Assembly (NCBI GenBank): GCA_902776375.1
Contig: CACYPV010000003.1
Coordinates: 57,417-121,416, forward strand
DNA from: an uncultured Ruminococcus sp.
Lineage (GTDB): Bacteria > Bacillota > Clostridia > Oscillospirales > Acutalibacteraceae
Direction of reading: 5' to 3'
Length of the DNA stretch: 64,000 bases
The stretch's first letter is position 1, and every line of letters begins with the position of its first letter. The position numbers and the translations under genes are program-made. Positions 26,973 through 36,470 of this stretch are shown here, piece after piece. The notes beneath the pieces were generated by a model. The model was not told the DNA's origin, ran no database searches, and was given only the letters and a program-made list of their open reading frames with translations.

Positions 26973-28245
26973 ACTTTTATTCAAGCGAATACTCGTCGCC
27001 GCGCTCACGGTGCTCGTCTTAGTTTACGTGACGTACCGTCTTATCAGCGCGAACTTCGAAATGTATCCCACGGAAAACGCCGTTCAGGCGACCGTGACGG
27101 ACTCTATCAGAACGGAAGGCTTTATTATCCGCGACGAAAGAATAATCAATAACGATTCAAACGGCGTTTTGTCCTACTCCGTTTCCGACGGCGACAACGT
27201 GAACGCCGACAGCGAGATAGCAAAGGTTTTCTCCACACAGGAGGACGCTGCCGCCAACAGTCAGGCTGACGCTGTTGACAGACGTATCGAGACCCTGACC
27301 GAAAGCCAGAAGAACACTCTTACAGGCGCGGTGAGCGTTGACGTTATCAACAACAACATCAAAAGCAACCTTATAGACTATCTTTCCGCCGTCAACGACT
27401 TTGACGTCAAGGACGCAATGTCGGGCGCCGACAAGCTGATGACATCTATCAACCAGCGTCAGCTCCTTACCGGCAAGATACTCAACTTCAACACGCAGAT
27501 ATCCACGCTTACGGCTCAGTCGCAAAACCTGAGAAACTCTTCGGGCGAGAGCAAGGGCAGCATCAAGACCCCGTGCGCGGGATATTTTACAGAGTTCTTT
27601 GACGGCTACGAAAACGCGTATCCCTATTCTAAGGTCGCGGACATGACGCTCGACGAATTCCGCAGTATCAGGATCGGCACGATACCCGACAATACCGCGG
27701 GAAAGGTCATAGGCAATGTTAAATGGTATGTCGCCTGCGAGGTCACTCCGGATCAGGCTTCTTCGCTTAATATCTACGACGGAAGCATTACCGTGCTGTT
27801 TTCCGAGGCGTCGACCGAGCCGATACCCGCAAAGCTTATCAAGATACAAAACAACAACGACGACAACGCCCTTGTGGTGCTCGAGTGCAACTACATGAAC
27901 CGCGGACTGCTCGAAGCCAGGCACGAGCCCATAGAAATAGGCATGGGCACCTTCTCGGGTCTGCGCGTAAGCAAGCGCGCTATACACGACGACTACGTGA
28001 CAAAGGTCACCTACGACGAAAACGACAAGCCTCACAGAGAGCGCAAAAAGGTACAGGGCGTTTACGTCCTTTACGGCAGCGAGGTCCAGTTTAAGCAAGT
28101 AGCTATTTTGTATTCCACAAAGGATTATGTTATCTGCGACACCTCGCCGGAGGATAAGGTGCTGTTCAACGGCGAAACCATATCGCTGTATGATAAAGTA
28201 ATTGTAAAAGGAGACGATTTGTATGACGGAAAGGTTATTTCGTGA
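26965..28245 (+). CDS. HlyD-like membrane-anchored adaptor in division operon
   Basis: A 426-residue protein with one N-terminal transmembrane segment (ILVAALTVLVLVYVTYRLI, about 9-27) and an extracytoplasmic region resembling HlyD-type periplasmic adaptors: a split lipoyl-like beta domain (TEGFIIRDERI..SDGDNV) flanking a helical segment (about 85-190), then beta-barrel modules. No partner transporter lies nearby. It overlaps miaA by 8 bases and ylmE by 23, so it is firmly within the operon leading to sepF and divIVA. I recall similar genes at this place in other Clostridia. A role at the cell envelope or septum is an inference from position. Confidence 0.72.
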   Translation: MDKLLFKRILVAALTVLVLVYVTYRLISANFEMYPTENAVQATVTDSIRTEGFIIRDERIINNDSNGVLSYSVSDGDNVNADSEIAKVFSTQEDAAANSQADAVDRRIETLTESQKNTLTGAVSVDVINNNIKSNLIDYLSAVNDFDVKDAMSGADKLMTSINQRQLLTGKILNFNTQISTLTAQSQNLRNSSGESKGSIKTPCAGYFTEFFDGYENAYPYSKVADMTLDEFRSIRIGTIPDNTAGKVIGNVKWYVACEVTPDQASSLNIYDGSITVLFSEASTEPIPAKLIKIQNNNDDNALVVLECNYMNRGLLEARHEPIEIGMGTFSGLRVSKRAIHDDYVTKVTYDENDKPHRERKKVQGVYVLYGSEVQFKQVAILYSTKDYVICDTSPEDKVLFNGETISLYDKVIVKGDDLYDGKVIS

Positions 28246-28936
28246 CGTTGAATATAATTACAAACAGATAAACGAGCGCATCGCAGAGGCTGCGGAAAAA
28301 TCCGGCAGAAAGCGCGAGGACATCACCTTTTTAGCCGCCACAAAAACCGTAGCGCCCGAGGTGATAAACCACGCGATCTCGCTGGGGCTTGATCATATCG
28401 GCGAAAACCGCGTTCAGGAGCTTTTGTCAAAATACGAGGCTTATGATTTGAGCCGCTGCTCGCTGCAGTTCATCGGACATCTGCAGTCAAACAAAGTCCG
28501 GCAGATAGTCGACAAGGTAGACCTTATCCAGTCGGTGGATTCAATGAAGCTCGCGACCGAGATATCAAACCAGTCAATAAAGCGCGGCAAGGTTTCGGAC
28601 ATCCTTGTCGAGGTCAACATCGGCAGGGAAGAGAACAAGTCCGGCGTATTTGAAGAAAATCTTGAAGAATTGCTGTGCAATATCTCCGAATTGAAGGGCG
28701 TTTCGGTCAAAGGACTGATGACCATACCTCCGATTTGTGAAAATGAACACAAAATTCAAAAATATTTTTATAATATGCACAAGTTATTTATTGACATTTC
28801 GGAAAAAAAATTAGATAATGTAAGTATGCATATACTCTCTATGGGTATGTCCGCCGATTTCTATGAAGCGATTCTGGAAGGCGCTAACATGGTTCGTATT
28901 GGCTCTGCACTTTTTGGTGCGAGAAACTATACATAA
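28223..28936 (+). CDS. ylmE: PLP homeostasis protein YlmE (YggS/PROSC family)
   Basis: Pyridoxal-phosphate-binding protein with an alanine-racemase-like TIM barrel; homologues buffer PLP and affect amino acid pools rather than catalyse a known reaction. The PLP lysine is in FLAATKTV (about residue 38), followed by IGENRVQELLSKY, FIGHLQSNK and the C-terminal SMGMSADFYEAI and VRIGSALFG phosphate-binding segments. 237 residues. The gene begins inside the preceding adaptor gene and precedes sepF by 17 bases, as in the Bacillus ylm cluster. Confidence 0.95.
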   Translation: MTERLFRDVEYNYKQINERIAEAAEKSGRKREDITFLAATKTVAPEVINHAISLGLDHIGENRVQELLSKYEAYDLSRCSLQFIGHLQSNKVRQIVDKVDLIQSVDSMKLATEISNQSIKRGKVSDILVEVNIGREENKSGVFEENLEELLCNISELKGVSVKGLMTIPPICENEHKIQKYFYNMHKLFIDISEKKLDNVSMHILSMGMSADFYEAILEGANMVRIGSALFGARNYT

Positions 28937-28953
28937 TACAGGAGGAAAAACCA

Positions 28954-29442
28954 ATGGCAGGTATCGTGAACAAATTTAAACGTATGTGGGACGCTCCCGA
29001 CGACGAATACGAGTACGACGAGTACGGTTACTCCGAGGAAGGCATCGACGATTTCGATGATACTCCGGCTCCGAGAGACCGCGACAGGGATCGCGACAGA
29101 GACCGTGACCGTCAGCCCGTTTCCGCTCCCAAGAACAAGGTGGTAAACATCAACGCCACCGCAAAGCTTCAGGTTGGCATCTTCAAGCCCGAGCGTTTTG
29201 GTGAAGAGACCCGTTCTATTGCCGACGATCTTATGAAGACCCACACCGTTGTGCTCAATCTTGAGGACACAAACAAGGATATGGCTAGAAGGATACTCGA
29301 CTTCCTCAGCGGCGTTGCTTACGCCAACAACGGAAAGATCAAAAGAGTTGCCACAAACACATACATTATTATTCCGAGCAATGTCGATCTGACAGGCGAC
29401 GATCTGTTGGACGAGCTTGAAAACAGTGGCGTATACTTCTGA
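28954..29442 (+). CDS. sepF: Cell division protein SepF
   Basis: Membrane anchor and bundler of FtsZ filaments in Gram-positive bacteria. Residues 1-13 (MAGIVNKFKRMWD) form the expected membrane-binding amphipathic helix. A long acidic, Tyr-rich linker is followed by a run of six Arg-Asp dipeptides (about 41-53), then the globular SepF domain (about 60-162) with KPERFGEETRSIADDL and FLSGVAYANNGKI. AGGAGG precedes the ATG. The RD tract is unusual and is listed separately. Confidence 0.95.
   Translation: MAGIVNKFKRMWDAPDDEYEYDEYGYSEEGIDDFDDTPAPRDRDRDRDRDRDRQPVSAPKNKVVNINATAKLQVGIFKPERFGEETRSIADDLMKTHTVVLNLEDTNKDMARRILDFLSGVAYANNGKIKRVATNTYIIIPSNVDLTGDDLLDELENSGVYF
29074..29112 (+). repeat. Arg-Asp hexanucleotide repeat inside sepF
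   Basis: Thirteen codons encode (Arg-Asp)x6-Arg from degenerate six-base units of the form AGA/CGN/AGG followed by GAC/GAT. Codon choice varies between units, so this is an old or protein-level repeat rather than a fresh slippage tract. It forms a mixed-charge segment in the flexible linker of SepF. Confidence 0.85.
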
Positions 29443-30172
29443 TAACGATAAGCTGTTTTTGTCCAAGCTGGACGACGGCATATATCTCTGCGACAAGCGT
29501 CGGCAGCCATACTTCTTTTCGTTTCTGACCGAAAGGGAACAGGCTGTAGCTAAGGCGCATTTTGACAGCATAAGTTTTAGCAGCTACGCCTTCAACGGCG
29601 GCTATGATGACGCCGAACGCAGAGTTTTAGGAGTGTTTTATGAAGATGAAACGCCTTTTCCCATTGCGGCGATAGAGTTTAAGTTCCGCAAAAACGATAA
29701 ACTCACCCACAGAGATTTTCTCGGCGCGCTTATGTCGCTTGGCATCGAGCGCGAAACGGTCGGCGATATCCTTGTCGAAGACGGCAGAGCCGTTGCGTTT
29801 GTCAAGGATGAGATCAAAGACTACGTTACCTCTCAAATCTTCAAAATAGGCAACGCGGGCGTAAAGATTTCCGACGCCGATACCGGCAAGCTCCCAAACG
29901 GGCGCGGCTTTGAGGAAAAGGAGTACACTGTACCGTCGCTAAGGCTCGACGCGGTCGTTTCAGCCGTTACCGGGCTGTCGCGTGAAAAGTCGAAGAATCT
30001 GATTCTTTCGGGCAGTGTATCGCGAAACCATCTGGAATGTTCAAATTGCAGCAGACAGATGGAAGAAAAAGATGTACTTACTGTTAGGGGTAAGGGCAAA
30101 TATGTTATTAACGGTGTTCGGGGAGAAACAAAGAAACACCGTATAAAAATTTCAATTGTTCATTATAGATAA
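29417..30172 (+). CDS. ylmH: S4-domain RNA-binding protein YlmH
   Basis: RNA-binding protein with a C-terminal S4 domain; homologues bind ribosomal particles and have been linked to rescue of stalled 50S-peptidyl-tRNA complexes. The S4 domain spans about residues 175-250 (LRLDAVVSAVTGLSREKSKNL, quoted in part, then GSVSRNH and KDVLTVRGKGKY). The start is uncertain: TTG 29417 or GTG 29426, both overlapping the end of sepF. In Bacillus ylmG separates sepF and ylmH; here it is absent. Confidence 0.9.
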   Translation: MKTVAYTSDNDKLFLSKLDDGIYLCDKRRQPYFFSFLTEREQAVAKAHFDSISFSSYAFNGGYDDAERRVLGVFYEDETPFPIAAIEFKFRKNDKLTHRDFLGALMSLGIERETVGDILVEDGRAVAFVKDEIKDYVTSQIFKIGNAGVKISDADTGKLPNGRGFEEKEYTVPSLRLDAVVSAVTGLSREKSKNLILSGSVSRNHLECSNCSRQMEEKDVLTVRGKGKYVINGVRGETKKHRIKISIVHYR

Positions 30173-30187
30173 GGAGTGTAGAAGAAA

Positions 30188-30877
30188 ATGCTTACGATTG
30201 ATGAAATCAAAAACATCAGCTTCAGGAAGGCAAACCGCAACAGCGGCTACAGAGCTGAGGACGTCGACGCTTTTATTGATGAGGTGATCGCGACATTTGA
30301 GCAGCAGAAGAAGGAAAAGACCAATCTTGTACATAAGATCGACAGACTGGCTACCCGTCTGGAGGAGTACAAGGAGGACGAGGAGACCGTAAGAAACGCT
30401 CTGCTCACATCTCAGAAGATGTCCGACGCCTGCATCAAAGAGGCTAAGGAAAAGGCTGCGAAGATCATCAGAGAAGCCGAAGAGAAGTCCGAGACAATGA
30501 TCGCCGAGGCAAGCCAGACCGCGGCTCGCGAGAAGGAGAAGTACATTTATCTCCAGTCCGACGCTGTTGACCTCAGAAACCAGCTTATCGAGCTGTACAG
30601 CAGACACATCAAGTCTATCGACGATCTGCCCACAGCTTCTGATGTTGAAAAAACAAAGAAGGAGCTTGATGAAAAATATCCCACCGAGCCCTTAGAGCAG
30701 CCCGCTCCCAAGGCAGAGCCCGAGGCAAAGCCCGCTGCAGCTGCTCCGGAAGCCGCTCCCGCGCCCAAGACCGAGGCTCCCAAGGTGACCGACGCTACTA
30801 CCCGCGTTGCAATCAAGCGCCCGGGCAAGTTCAATCACCTCAAATTCGGTGATAACTACGACGTTTCCGACGAATAA
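30188..30877 (+). CDS. divIVA: Cell-pole and septum protein DivIVA
   Basis: Coiled-coil scaffold that recognises negatively curved membrane at the septum and poles. The N-terminal lipid-binding domain (MLTIDEIKNISFRKANRNSGYRAEDVDAFID, about 1-31, quoted in parts) is standard. A long coiled coil follows (about 35-165), then an Ala/Pro/Glu-rich linker (about 175-205) and a short basic tail (RVAIKRPGKFNHLKFG). At 229 residues it is somewhat longer than Bacillus DivIVA because of that tail. It lies 15 bases after ylmH. Confidence 0.94.
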   Translation: MLTIDEIKNISFRKANRNSGYRAEDVDAFIDEVIATFEQQKKEKTNLVHKIDRLATRLEEYKEDEETVRNALLTSQKMSDACIKEAKEKAAKIIREAEEKSETMIAEASQTAAREKEKYIYLQSDAVDLRNQLIELYSRHIKSIDDLPTASDVEKTKKELDEKYPTEPLEQPAPKAEPEAKPAAAAPEAAPAPKTEAPKVTDATTRVAIKRPGKFNHLKFGDNYDVSDE

Positions 30878-30922
30878 ACGTCAGTTCATATAATGTAATT
30901 TTAATTGGAGAGAGCAAGTAAT

Positions 30923-33700
30923 ATGTGTAAAGATTGTAAGGATTATAACGCTACCCTGAATCTTCCCAAAACCGATTTCCCGATGCGTGCGGGTCTGCCT
31001 AAAAGCGAGCCCGTTATGCTTAAGCAGTGGGAGGATGAAAAGGTATATGAAAAGCTGATGGAGCTCAACGAGGGCAAGCCTCTGTTTGTGCTTCACGACG
31101 GACCGCCCTACGCCAACGGCGATATCCATCTGGGTCACGCGCTCAATAAGATTCTTAAGGATTTCATCGTTCGTTACAAGAACATGGCGGGCTTCAAGTC
31201 CCCGTATGTTCCCGGCTGGGACACTCACGGACTTCCCACCGAGCTCAAAGCCAGACAAAAAGCGGGTATCGGCAGCTCTGCCGACATTTCAACTGTCGAG
31301 CTGCGCAAGCTCTGCGAGGAATTCGTAACGGGTTATATTAACGACCAGCGCGAGCAGTTCAAGCGTTTGGGCGCGATAGGCGAGTGGGATCATCCTTACA
31401 TTACCTTAACACATGAATTCGAGGCGGAGCAGATCAAGGTGTTTGCCGAAATGGCGGACAAGGGTTATATCTACAGAGGCTTAAAGCCTGTTTATTGGTG
31501 CCCCGAGTGCAAAACCGCGCTAGCCGAGGCTGAGATCGAATACGCAGAGGATCCCTGCCATTCCATCTACGTAAAGTTCAAGGTCACCGATGACCTCGGC
31601 AAGCTTGCCGCACTGGGTGTCGACCCCGATAAGGCTTATTTTGTGATTTGGACCACCACCACTTGGACGCTCCCCGCGAACGTCGCTATCTGCGTAGGTC
31701 CCCGCTTCGAGTACTCCGTTATCAAGCACGGCGAAGAATACTACATCATGGCGACCGACCTTTATCAGTCCGCTATGGCTGAGGCTGAGATCGCCGATTA
31801 CGAGGTCGTTGCCACCATCAAGGGCAGCGAGCTCGAGTATATGAAGACCCAGCATCCGTTCCTTCCGCGTGAGTCGCTTGTTATCGTCGGCGAACACGTC
31901 ACTTTGGAAAGCGGTACAGGCTGCGTACATACCGCTCCCGGTCACGGCGTAGACGACTACAACGTATGCCGCAACTACCCCGAGATCCCCGTTATCTGTC
32001 CTGTTGACGGCGACGGTAAAATGACTGCCGAAGCGGGCGAGGAGCTCGCGGGTCTGACAACGGATCAGGCTAATAAGAAAATAGCGATCAAGCTTGACGC
32101 TTCCGGCGCGCTGTTCGCTCTTAAAAAGATCATCCACCAGTATCCGCACTGCTGGAGATGTAAATCTCCCATCCTTTTCCGCGCTACAGATCAGTGGTTC
32201 TGCTCGGTCGACGACTTCAAAGAGCAGGCTGTTGACGCTATCAACACCGTTCAGTGGATCCCCGCGTGGGGTCAGGACAGGATCACCTCGATGGTGCGCG
32301 ACAGAAAAGACTGGTGTATCTCTCGTCAGCGCAAATGGGGCGTGCCTATCCCGATCTTCTACTGCAAGGACTGCGGCGAGCCCTATATCGATAAGGACGC
32401 TATGCTTGCGGTCGCCGACCTGTTCGGCAGGGAAGGCTCAAACGCGTGGTTTGACCACGACGCTTCCGAGATCCTTCCCGAGGGCACAAAGTGTCCCAAG
32501 TGCGGCGGTACATCCTTTGACAAGGAAAAGGATATCATGGACGTTTGGTTCGACAGCGGTTCCTCACATACCGCAGTCTGCAAGCGCCGCGGCTATCTTT
32601 CTTTCCCCGCAGACCTGTATCTCGAGGGCAACGATCAGTACAGAGGCTGGTTCCAGTCTTCTCTGCTCACATCTGTCGCCACTACGGGCGTCGCTCCTTA
32701 TAAGACGGTGCTCACTCACGGCATGATCCTCGATATGGAAAAGCGCAAAATGAGTAAATCCCTCGGCAACGGCATTTCTCCTCAGGAGGTAATCAAGCAG
32801 TTCGGCGCCGACGTTCTCCGTCTGTGGGTCGCTTCCTGCGACTATCAGTCCGACGTTAACATCTCTATGGAGATACTCAAACAGCGCAGCGAGGCTTACA
32901 GAAAGATCAGGAACACTGCCAGATACATTCTCGGCAACCTTTCCGATTTTGATCCCGCGACTGATATGGTCGAGCTGAGCGAGCTTATGCCCATTGACAA
33001 GTGGGCGTTGGCGACCCTTAACGACCTCATCGAAAAAGTCAGGGATTCTTACGATAATTACGAGTTCCACATCGTATATCACAGCATCCACAACTTCTGC
33101 GTAGTAGATATGTCTAACTTCTATCTGGACGTTCTCAAAGACAGACTTTACACCGAAAAGGCTGACAGCCTGTCAAGAAAAGCCGCGCAGACAGCTATAT
33201 ATCTTATCCTCAGCGCAATGACAAAGATGCTCGCGCCGATCCTTGCGTACACTGCAGACGAGATCTGGAGATACATGCCGCACGGCTCCTCAGATAACGC
33301 CGAGCATGTCATTTACAACGAGATGCCCGATAAGCTCGACATCGACGTTGAGGACGGCTTTATGGCTTTCTGGGACGAGATCCACGCGCTCAGAGACGAC
33401 GTTAAAAAGGCGCTCGAGCCCATTATCAAGGAAAAGACTATCAAGAGCTCGCTCGAGGCTAAGGTAACGCTTAGCGCCGGAAACGATAAGCTTGATTTCC
33501 TCAAAAAGGCTGAGCCCGAGCTCGCAGCGGCGTTCATCGTCAGCGAGGTCGAGATCGTTGACAACGGCGGTGAGCTGAGCATCGAGGTCGCAAAGGCTGA
33601 AGGTGAAAAGTGCGAGCGCTGCTGGTCGATCAGCAAGACTGTAGGACAGAACAGCACTCATCCCACGCTTTGCGCGCGTTGCTGTGAGATTTTGAAATAA
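30923..33700 (+). CDS. ileS: Isoleucyl-tRNA synthetase
   Basis: Class I synthetase charging tRNA-Ile. At 925 residues it shows the HIGH-type motif [16 protein letters not shown], the editing domain with [12 protein letters not shown] and [16 protein letters not shown] in [10 protein letters not shown] near residue 608, and a C-terminal zinc finger with CERCW and CARCC, typical of the bacterial type I enzyme. I chose ATG 30923 with GGAGAG ten bases upstream instead of TTG 30905, which overlaps that site. No T-box is visible in the 45-base gap after divIVA. Confidence 0.97.
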   Translation: MCKDCKDYNATLNLPKTDFPMRAGLPKSEPVMLKQWEDEKVYEKLMELNEGKPLFVLHDGPPYANGDIHLGHALNKILKDFIVRYKNMAGFKSPYVPGWDTHGLPTELKARQKAGIGSSADISTVELRKLCEEFVTGYINDQREQFKRLGAIGEWDHPYITLTHEFEAEQIKVFAEMADKGYIYRGLKPVYWCPECKTALAEAEIEYAEDPCHSIYVKFKVTDDLGKLAALGVDPDKAYFVIWTTTTWTLPANVAICVGPRFEYSVIKHGEEYYIMATDLYQSAMAEAEIADYEVVATIKGSELEYMKTQHPFLPRESLVIVGEHVTLESGTGCVHTAPGHGVDDYNVCRNYPEIPVICPVDGDGKMTAEAGEELAGLTTDQANKKIAIKLDASGALFALKKIIHQYPHCWRCKSPILFRATDQWFCSVDDFKEQAVDAINTVQWIPAWGQDRITSMVRDRKDWCISRQRKWGVPIPIFYCKDCGEPYIDKDAMLAVADLFGREGSNAWFDHDASEILPEGTKCPKCGGTSFDKEKDIMDVWFDSGSSHTAVCKRRGYLSFPADLYLEGNDQYRGWFQSSLLTSVATTGVAPYKTVLTHGMILDMEKRKMSKSLGNGISPQEVIKQFGADVLRLWVASCDYQSDVNISMEILKQRSEAYRKIRNTARYILGNLSDFDPATDMVELSELMPIDKWALATLNDLIEKVRDSYDNYEFHIVYHSIHNFCVVDMSNFYLDVLKDRLYTEKADSLSRKAAQTAIYLILSAMTKMLAPILAYTADEIWRYMPHGSSDNAEHVIYNEMPDKLDIDVEDGFMAFWDEIHALRDDVKKALEPIIKEKTIKSSLEAKVTLSAGNDKLDFLKKAEPELAAAFIVSEVEIVDNGGELSIEVAKAEGEKCERCWSISKTVGQNSTHPTLCARCCEILK

Positions 33701-33723
33701 TCTTATTCTTAAACAAAATAATC

Positions 33724-33760
33724 ACAAATCGGTGCAGTATTATTCGCACCGATTTGTTTT
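33724..33760 (+). terminator. Rho-independent terminator after ileS
   Basis: ACAAATCGGTGC (33724-33735) pairs with GCACCGATTTGT (33746-33757), 12 base pairs with a 10-base loop and a T run. It closes the division operon, although lspA starts only 13 bases later with no evident promoter, so some readthrough is likely. Confidence 0.9.
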
Positions 33761-33773
33761 AAGGAGAGTTTTT

Positions 33774-34256
33774 ATGCCTTATATCGCGCTTGCAATCGGC
33801 GTTGCGCTGGCGGGTATCGACCAGCTTTTCAAGTATCTTATCACCTCAAATATGCTTCAGGGTGAGGAGATCAAGGTGTTCGGCGACGTTTTCAAGATCA
33901 CCTATGTAAAAAACGACGGCGTCGCCTTCGGCATGTTTTCGGGCATGCAATGGATATTCATTGTGCTTACCGTAATTATGCTCGGCGTGATTATCTTTTA
34001 TATGTTCAAAAAACGCCCCGACAGCAAGCTTTTCTACTTCTCCGTAGCGCTTATAGTCGGCGGAGGGCTCGGCAATCTTGTCGACCGCGTGATATATCGT
34101 TATGTGGTAGATTACCTCAGCCTTTCGTTTTTCCCGCCCGTATGCAATTTCGCAGATTACTGCATCACTATAGGCGTGGTGATTTTGGCTGTTTATCTGG
34201 TGTTTTTCTCCGATAAAGATAAAAAAGAAAAGCTGAAAGAACACGCCGATGACTGA
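33774..34256 (+). CDS. lspA: Lipoprotein signal peptidase
   Basis: Membrane aspartyl protease that cleaves the signal peptide of prolipoproteins after lipid attachment. I use ATG 33774 (MPYIALAIGVALAGID), with AAGGAGAG five bases upstream. The 160 residues form four membrane segments; the conserved NDGVAFG (about 44-50), GNLVDRV and CNFADYCIT carry the two catalytic aspartates. Adjacent rluD overlaps by 8 bases; lspA-rluD is a conserved pair. Confidence 0.95.
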   Translation: MPYIALAIGVALAGIDQLFKYLITSNMLQGEEIKVFGDVFKITYVKNDGVAFGMFSGMQWIFIVLTVIMLGVIIFYMFKKRPDSKLFYFSVALIVGGGLGNLVDRVIYRYVVDYLSLSFFPPVCNFADYCITIGVVILAVYLVFFSDKDKKEKLKEHADD

Positions 34257-35166
34257 GCATAGCCTTATTTGCGATGAAAACGGCGTAAGACTCGACAAAT
34301 TCCTGTCCTCGGCGGATATCGGGCTTTCGCGTTCTATGGCGGTAACGCTTATAGAGGACGAAAAGGTTACCGTGAACGGCAAGCCCTCCAACAAAAAGCA
34401 AAAGCTCATGATCGGCGACTCGGTCACAGTGCAGATCCCCGATCCCGTTCCGTACGAGGCAAAGGCGGAAAACATTCCGCTGGATATAGTTTACGAGGAC
34501 GGCGACCTGCTTGTCGTGAACAAGCCGAAGGGGATGGTGGTTCATCCCGCCGCAGGAAATTATGATGGCACCCTAGTAAACGCTCTGCTTTACCACTGCG
34601 GCGACAGCTTGTCCGGCATAAACGGAATTATGCGCCCGGGCATTGTCCACCGCATCGACAAGGATACAAGCGGTCTGCTCATCGTCGCGAAAAACGACAA
34701 TTCCCATCAAAAGCTTGCCGAGCAGATAAAAGAACATTCCTTTACCCGCGAATATCAGGCGGTAGTTTTCGGTACGATAAAAGACGACCGGGGAACAGTA
34801 GACGCGCCTATCGGCAGACATCCCGTTGACCGAAAGAAAATGTGCGTCACACAGAAAAACAGCAAAAACGCCGTGACCCATTATGAAGTGATAAGCCGCT
34901 ACAAGGGCTACACGCATATAAGGTGCATACTCGAAACCGGCAGGACGCATCAGATACGCGTTCACATGGCGCATATCGGTCATCCCGTGGCGGGCGACCT
35001 CGTTTACGGTGTCAAAAACGAGAAGGTGAGCTTTGAAGGGCAATGTCTGCACGCCGGAAAAATCGGATTTATCCACCCTTCAACAGGTAAATATATGGAA
35101 TTCACCGCCGATTTACCGCCATATTTTAATGAGTTTTTAATAAAGCTGAGTAATATCAGTAAATAA
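34249..35166 (+). CDS. rluD: 23S rRNA pseudouridine synthase, RluD family
   Basis: Isomerises uridine to pseudouridine in large-subunit rRNA. An N-terminal S4 domain (about 1-75) precedes the catalytic domain, whose key motif HRIDKDTSGLLIVAKND contains the nucleophilic aspartate. GRTHQIRVHM and HPVAGDLVYG are family signatures. 305 residues. Several RluA-family members exist in Firmicutes and the exact target uridines cannot be read from sequence, so the symbol is by family and by the lspA neighbour. Confidence 0.88.
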   Translation: MTEHSLICDENGVRLDKFLSSADIGLSRSMAVTLIEDEKVTVNGKPSNKKQKLMIGDSVTVQIPDPVPYEAKAENIPLDIVYEDGDLLVVNKPKGMVVHPAAGNYDGTLVNALLYHCGDSLSGINGIMRPGIVHRIDKDTSGLLIVAKNDNSHQKLAEQIKEHSFTREYQAVVFGTIKDDRGTVDAPIGRHPVDRKKMCVTQKNSKNAVTHYEVISRYKGYTHIRCILETGRTHQIRVHMAHIGHPVAGDLVYGVKNEKVSFEGQCLHAGKIGFIHPSTGKYMEFTADLPPYFNEFLIKLSNISK

Positions 35167-35190
35167 ATAGTAAAAAATTCAAAAAAACAC

Positions 35191-35219
35191 TTGAATTATA
35201 ATTCCTTTTATGATATTAT
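35191..35219 (+). promoter_or_regulatory. Sigma-A-type promoter for rplS
   Basis: TTGAAT at 35191-35196 and TATTAT at 35214-35219 with a 17-base spacer, in the AT-rich start of the 185-base gap after rluD. It leaves an untranslated leader of roughly 125 bases before rplS. Confidence 0.82.
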
Positions 35220-35236
35220 ATTTTAGTGTTTGAGAC

Positions 35237-35331
35237 CGTCGTTACTCTCGACGCGATTCACAAAAACGGCTTTGCCGTCAATATGAAGCTGATAGTCCGC
35301 TGCCGATATATTTTTTTGGTATGAATATCGG
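35237..35331 (+). promoter_or_regulatory. Structured leader of rplS
   Basis: Three consecutive hairpins can form: CGTCG/CGACG (35237-35241 with 35249-35253), ACGGC/GCCGT (35266-35270 with 35274-35278) and CCGATAT/ATATCGG (35303-35309 with 35325-35331), the last just ahead of the GGAGG at 35341-35345. L19 leaders are known in Firmicutes and act in ribosomal protein autoregulation, but I cannot confirm that this matches that family. Confidence 0.5.
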
Positions 35332-35351
35332 GTAAAACTAGGAGGATAAAA

Positions 35352-35699
35352 ATGGACGCATTAAAAACCATCGCTGCAAGCTCAGTTAAGGAATCTACCC
35401 CTGAGTTCAGCATCGGCGATACCATCAGGGTATCCGTCAACATTCGCGAAGGCGAAAGAGAGAGAATTCAGATGTTCGAGGGCACTGTCATCGCTAAAAG
35501 AGGCAGTGGCGTAGCAGAGACCTTCACCGTAAGACGTGTTGCTTACGGCGTCGGCGTAGAAAGAGTATTCCCGCTGCATTCCCCCAACGTAAAGGACATC
35601 AAGGTTGTTCGTTACGGTAAGGTTCGCAGAAGCAAGCTCTACTATCTGCGTGACAGAGTTGGTAAGGCTGCTAAGGTCAAGGAACAGATCCGTAAGTAA
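35352..35699 (+). CDS. rplS: 50S ribosomal protein L19
   Basis: Large-subunit protein at the interface with the 30S subunit. The 115 residues carry the family signatures [22 protein letters not shown] (shown partly), [21 protein letters not shown] and the C-terminal [16 protein letters not shown] is six bases before ATG 35352. The gene has its own promoter, a structured leader and a terminator, so it is largely an independent unit. rplS next to a signal peptidase and rbgA is a typical Firmicutes arrangement. Confidence 0.97.
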   Translation: MDALKTIAASSVKESTPEFSIGDTIRVSVNIREGERERIQMFEGTVIAKRGSGVAETFTVRRVAYGVGVERVFPLHSPNVKDIKVVRYGKVRRSKLYYLRDRVGKAAKVKEQIRK

Positions 35700-35714
35700 T
35701 TCTCGAATAGTCTG

Positions 35715-35742
35715 AAAGGGAACTGCTTCGGTTCCCTTTTTT
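35715..35742 (+). terminator. Rho-independent terminator after rplS
   Basis: AAAGGGAAC (35715-35723) pairs with GTTCCCTTT (35731-35739) around a 7-base loop, followed by T residues. It begins 16 bases after the rplS stop. Confidence 0.92.
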
Positions 35743-35777
35743 ACTAGAAATAACTGTTGTGCAAAGCAGGTGAATAT

Positions 35778-36461
35778 ATGAGTTTAGATGTAAAAACCGA
35801 AAGCAACGAAAAAAATATGGCAGACGAAAAATTTCAAAAGGAATTCAAGGCTGCTTTTGACAACTCGTCCGATTCAAACAAGATAACGAAGTTTAATGCC
35901 ATGAATCCCGAAGGCGGCGTTTCCGGAGTTTTTGACTGGATACGCTGTGTTATCATAGCGATATCTATCGTCGTGTTCTGCCTGACATTCGTTTTCAGGC
36001 TTGTCGAGGTTGACGGAAGCTCAATGATGGACACCCTGTCAAACAGCGACAAGGTCATCGTTACCAACCTGTTTTACACTCCTAAGAATAATGATATAAT
36101 AGTTATATCCCATGCTTCGGATTATAACAAGCCCATCATCAAGCGTGTTATCGCGACCGAGGGGCAGACTGTCAGACTAGATTACCAAAACGACAGGATA
36201 TTTGTCGACGGAGTTCAGCTTGAAGAGCCATATATCAAGGGATCGACGTTCTCCAATAACATCAGCGATCTTTATATGGAGCACGACAGCAACGGCAACT
36301 TCGTTATTCCCGAGGGCAAGCTTTTTGTGATGGGCGATAACAGAGTCGTTTCGCTCGACAGCAGAAACGAAAAAATCGGAATGATCGACGTCAAGGACGT
36401 TATAGGTAAGGCGCAGTTCGTAGCGTGGCCGTTCAATCATTTCGGATATATTTACGACTGA
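35778..36461 (+). CDS. lepB: Signal peptidase I
   Basis: Membrane serine protease that removes signal peptides from exported proteins. I chose ATG 35778 (MSLDVKTESN) with AGGTG upstream. A cytoplasmic N-terminal extension of about 50 residues precedes one transmembrane segment (CVIIAISIVVFCLTFVF). The catalytic Ser is in DGSSMMDTL near residue 81 and the general base Lys in IIKRVIA near 121; MGDNRVVSLDSR is the third signature. 227 residues. Terminators flank the gene on both sides, but no promoter was recognised in the short gap. Confidence 0.94.
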   Translation: MSLDVKTESNEKNMADEKFQKEFKAAFDNSSDSNKITKFNAMNPEGGVSGVFDWIRCVIIAISIVVFCLTFVFRLVEVDGSSMMDTLSNSDKVIVTNLFYTPKNNDIIVISHASDYNKPIIKRVIATEGQTVRLDYQNDRIFVDGVQLEEPYIKGSTFSNNISDLYMEHDSNGNFVIPEGKLFVMGDNRVVSLDSRNEKIGMIDVKDVIGKAQFVAWPFNHFGYIYD

Positions 36462-36470
36462 TATAAAGGG

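Noticed and set aside
29074-29112. Short tandem repeat considered as a CRISPR-like or variable-number element
   Set aside because: It is in frame within sepF, encodes an Arg-Asp run, has no spacers and is too short.
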